Positions 1-11,640 of a stretch of 64,000 bases of DNA are shown here, piece by piece. The notes under the pieces are model-generated. The model was not told where the DNA came from. It did not search any database and was given only the letters and a program-made list of their open reading frames with translations. This DNA is from Artocarpus heterophyllus (lineage: Eukaryota; Streptophyta; Magnoliopsida; Rosales; Moraceae), in NCBI GenBank assembly GCA_025403435.1, contig CM046343.1, forward strand, positions 32,336,930-32,400,929. The letters run 5' to 3'. The stretch's first letter is position 1. Every line of letters starts with the position of its first letter. A program made the translations under genes and the position numbers.

Positions 1-306
1 GTAATTTAATCTACATAGTCAAGAAAATTTGTCAAGTATACAAGTAATTTAGATACCAATAACGTTAACAAAATTGACCAAAAAAAAAAAAATAGAATAG
101 AAGCATCCATATGAGGACAACGGCTTGATTTTCTTATCAGGCCAATTCACTTCATTGCATAAAAAGCCATTCATATATTCACATGCAAAACCAACTAAAC
201 AAACCTGCAAGTTATACACATTTTTGTCACAAAACCAAACTTTATTCAAACATATCCTAGGTAACCTTCCCAAGACATTGTCCCAAAAATATTCACATAC
301 CAACCA

Positions 307-3300
307 CTATTCAATCTTTATTCCACGAATGTCAAGGTTATCCGGCTTCCTGGGCCTCTTGTAATACTTCAATAGCAAAGAGCAGCAAACGACACTAACA
401 GAAGAGGCTGCCATTGCAGCTCCAGCAATCCACGGGGGCAACCGAAACCTGGTCGATGGGAAAAGGGCTCCGGCAGCAATCAGTATGCCAAGCACATTGT
501 ATCCAAGAGCCCAAATGTAGTTGAGACGGATTCTAGAGAAGGTTTTTCTAGATAAATCAATGGCAGTTATCACATCCTCCAAGTTGTTCTTCATGAGAAC
601 AATATCAGCTGCCTCAATAGCTATATCTGTACCAGCACCAATTGCATTGCTGCATTTGCTGCCACTAATGCTGGTGAGTCATTGATTCCATCTCCTACCA
701 TTGCTACTGTATAGCCTGAACCCTGTTGACAAAAAGGTGAAAATCAAGCAATTCAATCAGTAAAAAGTCTAAAACAAATGTTGTAGATTATGTTAAGTTT
801 TTTTTTTTTTTTTCAATTTTATGCCCAGCATTTTGATGTTATTATTAATAAATACCATATATTTTGAACTGTATCAAATTTATATATTCAAATTTTAAAT
901 TTATGCTGAATCCACATCTTTCTCTAATCAATGTTTGATTCTGACTATGAAAAGACCTAATGTCCTTCATATTTTCAAATTTTTAATCCTTATTCCTTTT
1001 TTTTTTAAGAATATTTAGATTTTTTTTTACATTCAAAATTGACCACTGACGAGAAAAAAGGTAAGAATTGACCCTAAATTTAAAATCTGAAGCTAAATGA
1101 AGTTTATAAATATGTAAACTCAGTAAACAAGTTTCTTTCTTTGTCCATGTTACAATATGTTACCTGCAAATCCTTCACTCTTTCTGCCTTTTGCTCAGGC
1201 TTAGCTTCTGCTATAACTGACTCCAGCTCAATTCCAACTTCTTTAGCAATAGAATTGGCAGTGCCCCAATTATCACCAGTCACCATGATGCTTCTAACTT
1301 TCATGGACCTCAGTATTGAAATCACTTCCTTAGCACCCGGTTTTAGGGGATCAGATATGGCTAGAACTCCGGCTACTTCTCTGTCTATCGATACTAGAAT
1401 CTCGGTTTGAGCCAGGCCTTCAGCTTCCGATAGTACCTCTTCTGCATCTGCAGGAATGGCAATGTTGCGGTCCAACATCAAGCTCTTGTTTCCCACAATT
1501 ATTTCCTTGTTTCGGACAATGGCCTTCACCCCATGGCCGGTGATTGAAACAAAGTCCCACGCTTCAGGCCACATAGGATTCTCTTCATCTTCTCTGAACT
1601 TTTTGGCATATTCGACAACAGCTTTAGCCAAAGGATGCTCACTATTCACCTGATAGACAGATATCATATCAACATGGTGAGAAAGAGATATAATGTAGGA
1701 AAAATTTAGTTCAACAACTCTTTTCAAACCATTTTAAACCACATTGAAATTGGATATAAGCTGACCTCGGTGGCAGCGACAAGCTCGTAGAACTCTCTAA
1801 GTACCATATTTTTCAGGAGTCTTGTGTTAACAACCACTGGCTTTCCAACTGTGAGTGTTCCTGTCTTGTCAAATACAATGCAATTCACCTGCATGATCAT
1901 TGTTTGAGAACCATTAGTAAAATAAGATATCTACTTGTTTGAAATTGACTATTGTAGTGTTTGAAATATGGTATGAATTTTTCTGACCTTATGTGCACTC
2001 TCTAATGCTTGGCCACCTTTGATGAGTACACCTTCAGACGCCCCTACTCCGGTGCCAACCATGACTGCTGTAGGAGTCGCTAGGCCAAGAGCACAAGGGC
2101 AGGCTATAACCATGACAGAAATTCCAAATTGGAGAGCAAGTTGAAAGCTGTCCATGGAAGATGGTATCCAAGATTTTGGATAACAATCAAATTTTCCATC
2201 CAAAAACCAGGCAAGCCAAGTTGAGAAAGAAAGTATGATTACCTACAAAGAAAGTCGAAGCTATATTAACAAATCACAACCTAGAAAAAATTGAATTGAA
2301 TTGAAGAAAGAAATTAATTTTTTATGGTATAGAACAGAATTCACAAGTGGTACAAAGTATTTGGAAATACGATCTGCAAATTTATGTGCTGGAGCTTTAG
2401 CCATCTGGGCTGATTGAACTAGTCTTACAATCTGCGAAAGTGCACTTTCCGATCCAACATTCGTTGCCCTAATATGCAATACGCCGTTCTCATTCAAAGT
2501 ACCTCTAATCACTTGATCACCTTTCCTTTTCGCTACGGCCTTGCTTCTCCTGTGATCATGCTCTCATTCACATGGCTTTGTCCCCATATCACAAAACCAT
2601 CTGAAGCAACTTTTGCCCCAGGAATGATCTTAATAACATCATTCTTTTGGATCAACCGGCTGTCGATTTCTTCTTCGTTTGTCACATTTCCTTCCTGGTC
2701 GAGTGCCAGCAATGTGGCTGTCTCTGGTGCCAAGTCCATGAGCTTTGCAATGGCATCAGAAGTCTTTCCTTTGGCCAAGACCTCTAGATACTTCCCTAGC
2801 AGAATAAAAGAAATCAACATTGAGCTTGTCTCAAACAAATCTGTACCCTTGAAATGTGGGGAGGTAGCAGCTCTTAGAACCGAGTAGACCGAATAGAAAT
2901 AGGCTGCATTTGTTCCCAAGGCAATCAAGACATCCACATTTGCAGAACCATGACGCAGGGCCTTGTAGGAACCTGCATAAAACCGCCAACCTATGATGAA
3001 TTGAACCGGAGTGGACAACACCCACCTCAAAATCTCTCCAGTACTTAACATGTTCAACACTTTAGTATCCAGACTATTCTTAATTCCCGGGATATACATG
3101 AAAACCATGGAAGTTAAAAACACTGGAATAGTAAAAACCAAACTCCACATAAATGACCTGTAGTATTGCTTAATTTCCTCCTTTCTAAAAGTTTCTCTCC
3201 CTCCACCTCCTTCGGGGAATATTGTCGCCTTGAATCGCCTAGACCCTGTTGTCTCAATCACGTTAATGAAAGTTCTAGGCCCTGTTATATCTGGTTTATA

Positions 3301-5972
3301 AGAAATGGAGATCATGTTTACTTCAGGGCTTAAATCTATAGCCTGAACACCTGGAAGTGCTTCAAGTGACTCTTCTATGATTCTTATGGAATGTTCTGTT
3401 CGTATGCCATCAACTTTGAGGTCTATCTTGGTTATGTCCTCCCCGGAACTGATAAGAATGGCTTGAAATCCAGTGTCTTCTATAGCTTCCAAGAGTTGAT
3501 TGTGGGTGAGGACTTTTGGGTCGTAGAGAACCTCTGCCTCTTCGGTAGCTAAGGCGACCCGGGCCTTTTGCACGCCTTGAAGTGCTTGCAAAGCTGATTC
3601 CACAGTGGAGGAGCAAGAAGTGCACGTCATGCCATTTATACGTATTCGACAGACTTGTGTGGACTTCTCGCTTGTCTCGCCTTGAATCAACGTGGCTTCA
3701 AATCCAACGTCTTGTATTATTTCGCGGATGGTCTCCTCCTGAAAAAATGGTACCAACAATGCAGCTTCATAGCAAAACAACTAACAACAAATTCTTGCAG
3801 CTCAAAACTATAACCTTGGCTTGTTATAAAACTTTGTAAATTTCACTTATGATCATAAGTACTTGGCAGCTTCATACTCACCAATGACCTATACTTTGAT
3901 GGGAGATTTTAAGGCAGTACCAAAACCAAAGTATTGATGATTGTTCAGTGGTAATTAGTACTGTTCTGAGGGAATCTACTACAAATTATCCCTGAAATTG
4001 CTAAATCGAACTTCGATTTCTCGCTACACAAAAATTTAGTAAAGTTACACTATCACATATTTAACAGTGGAATCAAAATGTAACATTTAAACAAAAATTA
4101 TAAGAATAGGAAAATTAAGTAGCAATTATTATAATAATTTTCACGTTTTGGTATTTCTAGATTATTCTAGAACCATGACTAGTCAGATTATACTATATGT
4201 TTAATTTACCCAAATTGAAAGTAATGATTAATTAACAAGGATAATAATTAGTTGAATTGGAAGTTAGAACCATAAAAAAAGGGAGTCTTAATTAACTGCA
4301 CCAACTTCTCTTAGATTTAAGACTTGAGGAGAAACAAAAAGACCAATTAAATCATTTCTGATATTATTGAAAAATTTCTGAACAGAAAAGAAAACAAGTC
4401 ATCTGAAAGAGACAGAAATGTAAATTGTATGAGGCAGTCCGGAAAATGAGCATGAGTTTGGTGTGAAATGGAAAGCAAGAGGAGAACTTTGTGGATGTGG
4501 TACTCAAATTTAAATCTCATGAAAAATACGTAAGCAAGACAAAACGACATCTTTAAGGAAAAGAAAAAGAAAATAATTTCCTATACATCTTTTCTAGATT
4601 ATTCTCACCTGTTCTTAAACTTTAAGACTATTTTCATTCTGCTTCCGAACTTCAAAAACTCTTATTTTTACCCTCTAAATTATGAATTAGTCTCACATAT
4701 TTTTTTGTTAGAATTTTAGTTATAGAATAAAAAACAATGCAAGTTTGTGTAAATTTTATTTCTCACACAAATTCTAATATAGAGAGTGAAGTTGGATTAT
4801 TTTAAAATTCATAAAGCAAAACGAGAGTTTTTAAAGCTTTGGGATAAAATGAGGCTCTTTTTCCATATATTTTGACATCAATCTAAAAAGGTGTTTAGAA
4901 GAGTGGTCTGCAAACTGAATAAACTCTCATATGCGACCCGTTTGTTCAAACTCTAAAATTTTTATTCTTTTTCTCAAACATCGTATTCGTCGAACGGTGT
5001 CAATTGGATTAATATTATAAGTTAGGGTCAAAATGTCAGCGTGGGAAACTAATCTTAAAAATAGTAATAATAATAATAAGAACAATAATAACGTTACCTT
5101 AGCTTTGGAACGGGCTAAATTTAATACGAAATCCCGGAAACAAAGATTTCAGGGAACAAAATCCCGAAAATACATACGTAACCGACACCAATTGAAGCCC
5201 ATCACCTTCTCGTGAAAAAGCAGAAAAGCGATAAAAGCTCGTAACTTTAAGAATATCAACCTTTTTTTTTTTAATCTTCAAAAAAAAGACTTTCTTTTTT
5301 TTTTCTGGACAAGAATATCAACTGTTGAAATTTGAGAAATAAATAAAAATTTAAAAAATAAAAAAATGTAGCTCCAGAAACAAACAAAGGCAAAATATTC
5401 CAACTCTCGAAAGAGCGAAAAAGAAAAGGAAAAAAAATACTCTCAAAAAAATTACGTAACTCAGACAACTGATTTTCCTATTTCTATCAAATCCAATGGC
5501 AAAAGCAATCACATTAAAATGAAAAATAAAAAAATAATAATAATAATAATTCAGCACCAGAAACGAACAATATCAAAACAAACATTTGATTTAATCATTT
5601 CTGAAAAAAAAAAAGGTAATTGAAAGTAAAACAAAAATATAGCTGAGGAAAAGGATTGATGAACTTACGTTAAACGAAATCAGGGTGGAAGAGGACTTGA
5701 GTACGGCCATTGAGGACGTCAAAGACGGCCTCACGGATGCCGGAGAGGCGCTTTAAGGCCTTTTCGACCGATCCGGCGCATGTCATGCCGGAGACGGCGA
5801 ACAAGGCCTTCTTCTCCGCCTCCGCCGTCATCTCCTCCGCCGCCACTCCCTTTGGATACTTCGGCATCGACGGGTAGTGCGGCCGCGGCGTCAACAACCT
5901 TCCGCCGCTGCCGCCGCCATGGCTACTACCGCCGTCCCGAATGCATGCCAACGCCAGCAGCTTCGCCGCCAT
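307..5972 (-). CDS. HMA5: HMA5-type copper-transporting P1B-ATPase, frame broken at three points
   Basis: Heavy-metal P-type ATPase that exports Cu(I) using ATP; HMA5 in Arabidopsis works in root copper detoxification. Exons by splice site and phase: 5972-5669, 3738-2345, 2242-1988, 1888-1766, 1649-1164, 722-307. Visible in order: a first HMA domain (damaged), a second with GMTCTSC, an A-domain TGEA, the membrane copper motif CPC in VIACPCALG, the phosphorylation loop DKTGT, the SEHPLAKA nucleotide-site motif, GDGIND, and a C-terminal membrane pair ending RGIKIE. Disregarding the indels, the length is about 992 residues, close to the 995 of Arabidopsis HMA5, and the six-exon layout fits the family. 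Three single-base lesions interrupt the frame: an extra T near 5673 giving TAA just before the exon 1 donor, a missing G near 2536 giving TAG after GEARP, and a missing G near 644 that leads to TAG. It may be a young pseudogene or may carry local assembly errors. The family call is firm; functionality is doubtful. Confidence 0.9.
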
Positions 5973-6110
5973 TGATTGAAATTACAAATTCTCTATGATC
6001 ACTCAAAATCAAATCTCTTTCTCTGCTAGAGAAAGGAAAAAGGAAAAAACGTTCAAGGTTGTTTCTGTTTACGCTTTTTTTCTTAGTCGGTGGGAATGGT
6101 TTGTCTGGTT

Positions 6111-6117
6111 TTTTATA
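6111..6117 (-). promoter_or_regulatory. Probable TATA box of the HMA5-type gene
   Basis: TATAAAA on the minus strand about 140 bp upstream of the proposed ATG at 5972. It lies just beyond a GT/AT microsatellite at about 6125-6157. Position and sequence fit a plant core promoter; no transcript start can be seen. Confidence 0.4.
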
Positions 6118-6124
6118 CATCTAT

Positions 6125-6125
6125 A

Positions 6126-6156
<31 letters not shown>

Positions 6157-6157
6157 T
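6125..6157. repeat. GT/AT dinucleotide microsatellite
   Basis: A run of GT units followed by AT units in the upstream region of the HMA5-type gene. Simple repeat, likely variable in length. Confidence 0.8.
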
Positions 6158-6249
6158 TGAAAATTTGTAGGGTAATTTATTGAGAGTTTTTCAAAATGAT
6201 ATGATGTAAAATTATTTGGATCGAAAAATAGTTGCTTACATATTCATCG

Positions 6250-6575
6250 AGCGAAAATACAAATATATACAATTGTGTGTTACAGGCAAAACCTATAAAC
6301 AAGGAAACAAGAAGCATACAAGGAAACAAACAAAAAATGGAAACCAAAGCCACCAGTGAGATACACACGAAATACGTGAAGCTGGATCATCATTAGTACC
6401 ATCATACTTGTCAATGAGAAAAATTTGGCAGCATTCATTAATCAAGAATACAAATATATACAATTGTGTGTTACAGGCAAAAGCTATAAACAAGAAAACA
6501 AGAAGCATAAAAGAAAACTAACAAAAAAAATAGAAACTAATCAATAAGAAAAATATGGCAGTATATTGGAAGTTG
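6250..6575. repeat. Imperfect two-copy direct repeat, offset about 195 bp
   Basis: A block of roughly 85 bp at about 6252-6337 recurs at about 6446-6530 with a few substitutions; both copies contain ACAATTGTGTGTTACAGGC. The sequence after each copy is also similar (a TCAATRAGAAAAAT segment). It lies between the HMA5-type promoter and the copia 3' LTR. No protein is recognisable. Confidence 0.7.
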
Positions 6576-6668
6576 AATATGCATGCACAATCAATTAATC
6601 TTCAAATTGGTGTTAAGTCCATGATTCTTGCAATAGCCTCCTTCAAGCTGTGATGTTTATGGAAACAC

Positions 6669-7135
6669 TGTTAGAAACCAAAACAAACCAGAATTATACC
6701 AAGATCGTTCATGTTAAATTATTGAGAGGAATAATTCTAAATTGCGGAAGCGTACCTTGATTCATGATCTTGGATTATTGTGGGTTATTGTCTTCCAATC
6801 CAATACGTACTCCTTGAGATTTTCTTTGAAGATGAGATATCAGAGAAAACAAGAAGAGAATAATACGTACGTCTGGATTGGGGACCATAACCAGAATAAA
6901 TAACTTTAGTTATTTTAATGTATTTTCAGTTTTACCTATCATAAAATCTAAAAATTACAAATTGGTATCTACACATATATTATTAATAATAATGACCCAT
7001 ACTTTATATTAATACCCAAAAGGCTTTCAACTTTATCTTAATTTTATCACTTTAATTTAGGCTTTAACTTAAGATAGCATCAAACAACACATTTAAATAC
7101 ATATGTAGGCCCACATGAAAAATTAATTTCCAACA
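6669..7135 (-). repeat. 3' LTR of the copia element
   Basis: A 467-bp segment bounded by TG and CA with matching inverted ends: on the plus strand it starts TGTTAGAAA and ends TTTCCAACA. Immediately right of it, on the minus strand, is the purine tract AAGTGGGAGATT, the usual polypurine primer just before a 3' LTR. With only one LTR in the window, insertion age cannot be estimated. Confidence 0.8.
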
Positions 7136-7544
7136 ATCTCCCACTTGGGCCACATATGTTTCTTTGCAAAAAATGTGTTTACCTTAGTGAGCTCAACTTT
7201 TGCTATCACAAATAAGGGTATTTTTGAACAATCTCATCCATTGATCATACCAACATAGGACCAAAGCGGTATTTGTCACAAATATAACGTGAGTAGACCC
7301 ATCAATGATCACACATATTGATATAATCAAATGACATAGATCAAGTATGGATGTGTAGCATGAAAATTACATGCAAAGTGATCTAAACATGTCTATTTCC
7401 AACTGGTCCTACCTTATACCTTAATGAGATCAAAACTGTACCAAAATTAGAGTGTAAGTAAACTGTATTCTTTATTTCTGCAGAAAGCATATACAAACAC
7501 ACAATATATATAAAAAAAATTAGCATTCAAATACAAACTCCCAC

Positions 7545-10317
7545 TTAAAACTGCATATCATCAAATAACTGAACACCCATGTGAGCAATGTGCTCATGAA
7601 AGACCTTGGGTGGAAGCCCTTTTGTAAGCGGATCCGCTATGATGGAGTTTGTACCAATATGTTCTATGGACACCTGATCACTCTGAACTCTTTCTTTAAC
7701 AACAAGAAACTTAATCTCTATATGCTTTGACTTTGAAGAGCTCTTGTTGTTGTTGGAATATAAGACTGCAGATTTATTGTCACAAAACAACTTAAGTGGT
7801 CTTTCTATACTTTTCACAATCCGCAGCCCAGTGACAAAGTTTCGCAACCATATTCCATGATTGGATGCCTCATAACATGCTATAAAGTCTGCCTCCATAG
7901 TGGAAGAAGCTATTAGTGACTGCTTGGCACTCCTCCAAGAAAATAGCTCTTCCAGCAAGCAAAAAAATATAGCCCGAAGTGGATCGACGACTATCTTGAC
8001 ATCCAGCAAAATCTGAATCTGAATAACCAATGATCTCGAGTTGGTCTAACCTTCTATATGTAAGCATGTGATCTTTTGTTCTTTGTAAATATCGCATAAC
8101 CCGTTTGGCTGCTTTCCAATGATCCATTCCAGGGTTACTTAAATATATGCCCAATAATCCGATAATGTATGCTATATCTGGACGAGTACAAACTTGAGCA
8201 TACATTAGACTCCCAACAGCTAATGCATATGGGATCTTTTCCATTTCCTTAACCTCAAGGTCGTTCTTAGGACACTGACTTAAACTAAACTTATCTCCTT
8301 TAGCCACAAGGGTATCTCCTGGTTTACAATCCTGCAAGCCAAATCTTTTAAGCACATTTTCGATATAGCTCTTTTGTGATAACCCAAGTATACCCTGAGA
8401 GCGATCTCGGTGTATCTTAATTCCTAACACAAAAGAGGCGTCACCAAGATCTTTCATTTCAAATTTCTTTGATAGAAATCTCTTGGTTTCGTGCAATAAG
8501 CCTATATCATTGGTGGCAAGTAGTATATCGTCAACATACAACACTAGGAGAATACACTTACTCCCACTGAACTTATGGTATATACAGTCATCTACAGTGT
8601 TCATCTCGAAACCGAATGAGATTATCACTTGATGAAATTTGTAATACCATTGACGAGAAGCTTGCTTAAGCCCATAGATGGATTTCTTTAATTTACAAAC
8701 CATCTTCTTTGAGTCTCCCGACTCAAAGTTTTCTGGCTACACCATATAGATTGTTTCATCAATGTCGTCATTTAGAAACACCGTCTTAACATCCATCTGA
8801 TGTAGCTCAAGATCAAAATGCGTTACAAGTGCCATAATTGTCCTAAAAGAGTCTTTCGTTGAAACCGGAGAGAAAGTCTCTTTATAACCAATGCCTTCCT
8901 TTTGAGTAAAGCCTTTAGCGACAAGACGAGCCTTATATCGCTCTACATCACCCTTTGAATGCCTCTTGGTTTTAAATATCCATTTACAACTAATGGGCTT
9001 CACACCTTCAGGCAATGAAACGAGATCCCAAACGTCATTGTCCTTCATAGACTTTATCTCATCCTTCATGGCATCCATCCACTTTTGAGAGTTTAAACTA
9101 TGCATGGCTTGACGGACATTGATCGGATCATCATCCATCAATCCAACACTTTCCTCATGTTCTTGGAGAAATACTATGTAATCATCCGGAATAACACTTC
9201 TTCTCTCTCTAGTGGATCTCCTAAATGACACAAGTTCCTGAGGTTCTGGTTCTTGATATTGTTGAGTATGTACCTGAAAGGGTTGAACGACTATGTCTGG
9301 TTGTTCTTGATATGCAATTTGATCAACGTCAAGGATAGAAGCCTGAACATTATCAAAAGCAATTGTAGGAATAGGAACCAATCCCTCATGTACAAAAGGA
9401 ACAGGATCAAATTCATCCTCAAAGACAAAGTCTCTAACCTTATTTCTCCCCCCAAACTCAACATCCTCAAAGAATGTTGCAATTCCCTTCTCAAAAATAG
9501 CCTTAGTAGTGGGATCATAAAATTTGTAACCCCTTGACCATTCAGAGTAACCTATGAAATAGCAGCGCACTGTCTTGGAGTCTAATTTCTTTTCATTGGG
9601 CCTATAAGGCCTTGCTTCTACTAGACAACCCTAAGTATGTAAATGCTTCTGACTAGGCCTTTTGCTAGTCCAAAGCTCATAAGGTGTTTTAGCTGCTGCT
9701 TTTGTTGGTACTCTGTTGAGAATGTAAGCTGCAGTCTTGAGTGCGTCACCCCATAGGGATTCAGGTAAGGTGGAATGACAAATCATACTCCTCACCATGT
9801 CCTTAAGTGTCCGATTTCGTCTCTCAACTACACCATTCATGCTAGGTGAACCTGGCATGGTATATTGAGGGACTATCCCGCATTCCTCTAGGAATTTAGC
9901 AAAAGGTCCTGGAGTTGTTCACCCGATCCATCATATCAGCCATAGTATTCACCACCACGGTCAGATATGACGCCCTTAATTCTTTTACTGAGTTGAAGCT
10001 CAACTTTAGCCTTATATGATTTGAACACGCCCAAAGTCTGTGACTTCTCATGTATGCGATATAGGTAGCCATACCGGGAGTAATCGTCTATGAACGATAC
10101 AAAATATTGTTGATCATTCTATGAAGCCACAGGAAATGGTCCACAAATATCTGTATGTATCAATTCTAAGACATTCGTAGCTCTATTGCACCTAATCCCC
10201 TTTTGTTTGTCTGTTTCCCTTTAATACAATTAACACAGGTTTCAAATTTTGTAAAATTGAGGGAATTAAGAATTCCATCTGACACAAGTCTTTCCATCCT
10301 TTTTCTTGAAATATGTC
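7545..10317 (-). pseudogene. Copia pol remnant: integrase, reverse transcriptase, RNase H
   Basis: Degenerate polyprotein read right to left. The integrase core at about 10317-9860 is badly broken; the integrase C-terminal part at 9858-9631 keeps [18 protein letters not shown] and ends at an in-frame TAG where the family has tryptophan. The reverse transcriptase spans 9570-8737 and 8703-7870, with GLKQASRQWYYKFH and the catalytic YVDDILLA motif still present; an in-frame TAG lies at 8737. RNase H follows at 8030-7545, keeping SSTMEADFIACYEASNHG, after a frameshift near 7950. The end matches the usual C-terminus just before the purine tract. Related proteins are annotated as Tnt1-94-like Pol polyproteins. 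Confidence 0.9.
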
Positions 10318-11640
10318 CTAATCGCTATGCCATAATACAGCGGAATTCTCATCGGTTAATTTACGTTTTATGCCACGAGAACTAACATGCCAGGTTTCAT
10401 TATAAGAAGCAACTGTATCGAGCAAATATAGGTTATCTTGAAATGACAAAGAATTGGTACCAACAACATTTGAATTTAAAAAAAGACTAAACTGACTATT
10501 TTCAAATGAACAATAGTATCCAGATTTGTCCAAAGCAGAGATTGAAATTAAATTCCGCCTAAACGACGGTACAATAAAAGTGTCTTTCAAATCCAAATAA
10601 TAACCAGAACTTAACAATAACCTAAAATGACATATTGCTTCAATTCCTACCGATTTGCCATCTCCCACATAGATGAATCTTTCAGCATCAATTAGCTTTT
10701 GGTAGCTCAGGCAGCCCTGCATAGACACACTTATATGAGTAGTGGCACTTAAATCAATCCACCAAGTGTGTCTTGGCACTGAAGTTAAATTAACCTCAGA
10801 ACAAACCAAATTGAGAAGCATACCTTTCTTTGCACGCCAGGCATGATACTTAGTGCAAACCTTCTTCGTGTGTCTAGGTTTACCACAAAAAAAAAAAAAA
10901 GCAACATTTCCATCATTTTTATCCTTATCTTGTTTCTTTTGTGCTGGACCTTTAGCAGCTTCATTACTTTTCTTTCTTTTCTTCTTCTTGTCCTTAGAAG
11001 TGCTAGCCAAGTGAGCACTTTCAGTCTTCTCTTGCTTCAGTCTTTCTTCCTCTTGCACACAATAAGAAATTAACTCATTAAGAGTCCATTTCTCTTTCTG
11101 GCAGTTGTAACTGATCTTGAATTGGCTGAATTGTGTAGGAAGAGAAATCAAGACAAGATGCACTAGAAGATCCTCAGAAATTTTCAAATCTAGTGTCTTT
11201 AATCTTGAAGCTATATGAGACATTTCCATAATGTACTCTCTTATGTTTCCTTTTGCTTTGTACCTCATTGAAATCAGGCTCGCCAAAAGCATGCTTGTTT
11301 CAGCCTTATCATTCTTTGCAAAGCATTTCTCAATGGCCTCAAGGAAACCCTTGGCAGTAGTAACATCATCAGGCACAGTGCCCTTGAAGACTTCTGGAAT
11401 GCCTCTCTTAATGATCATCAAACTCATTCTGTTAGAACGATCCCATCTTTCAAGTTCCTTTTTATCCTCAACGGAACTAGAATCCGTGATAATGGGACGT
11501 TCAACCCTTATACCTAAGTTCAGGTCAAGGCAACCGAGAACGATTAATACATTCTCTTTCTAGTCCTTGAAGTTAGTCCCATTCAGCATAGGAATGGAAT
11601 TAACACTTGCAGATATCAAGGAAGATGATGCTACAGCTGA
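10318..11640 (-). pseudogene. Copia gag and protease remnant
   Basis: Structural gag followed by a zinc knuckle and an aspartic protease. Homology begins near 11640 but an in-frame TAG lies near 11558; the long open part is 11427-10318. It includes a lysine-rich stretch (KDKKKKRKKS) and then the knuckle, which reads FFFFCGKPRHTKKVC next to an A-run at about 10885-10899. The expected first cysteine of C-x2-C-x4-H-x4-C is phenylalanine. The protease active site reads WWIDLSATTH where DSGATTH is expected, so it should be inactive. A one-base deletion near 10323 breaks the pre-integrase LWHKRLGH region and ends the frame. Confidence 0.85.
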
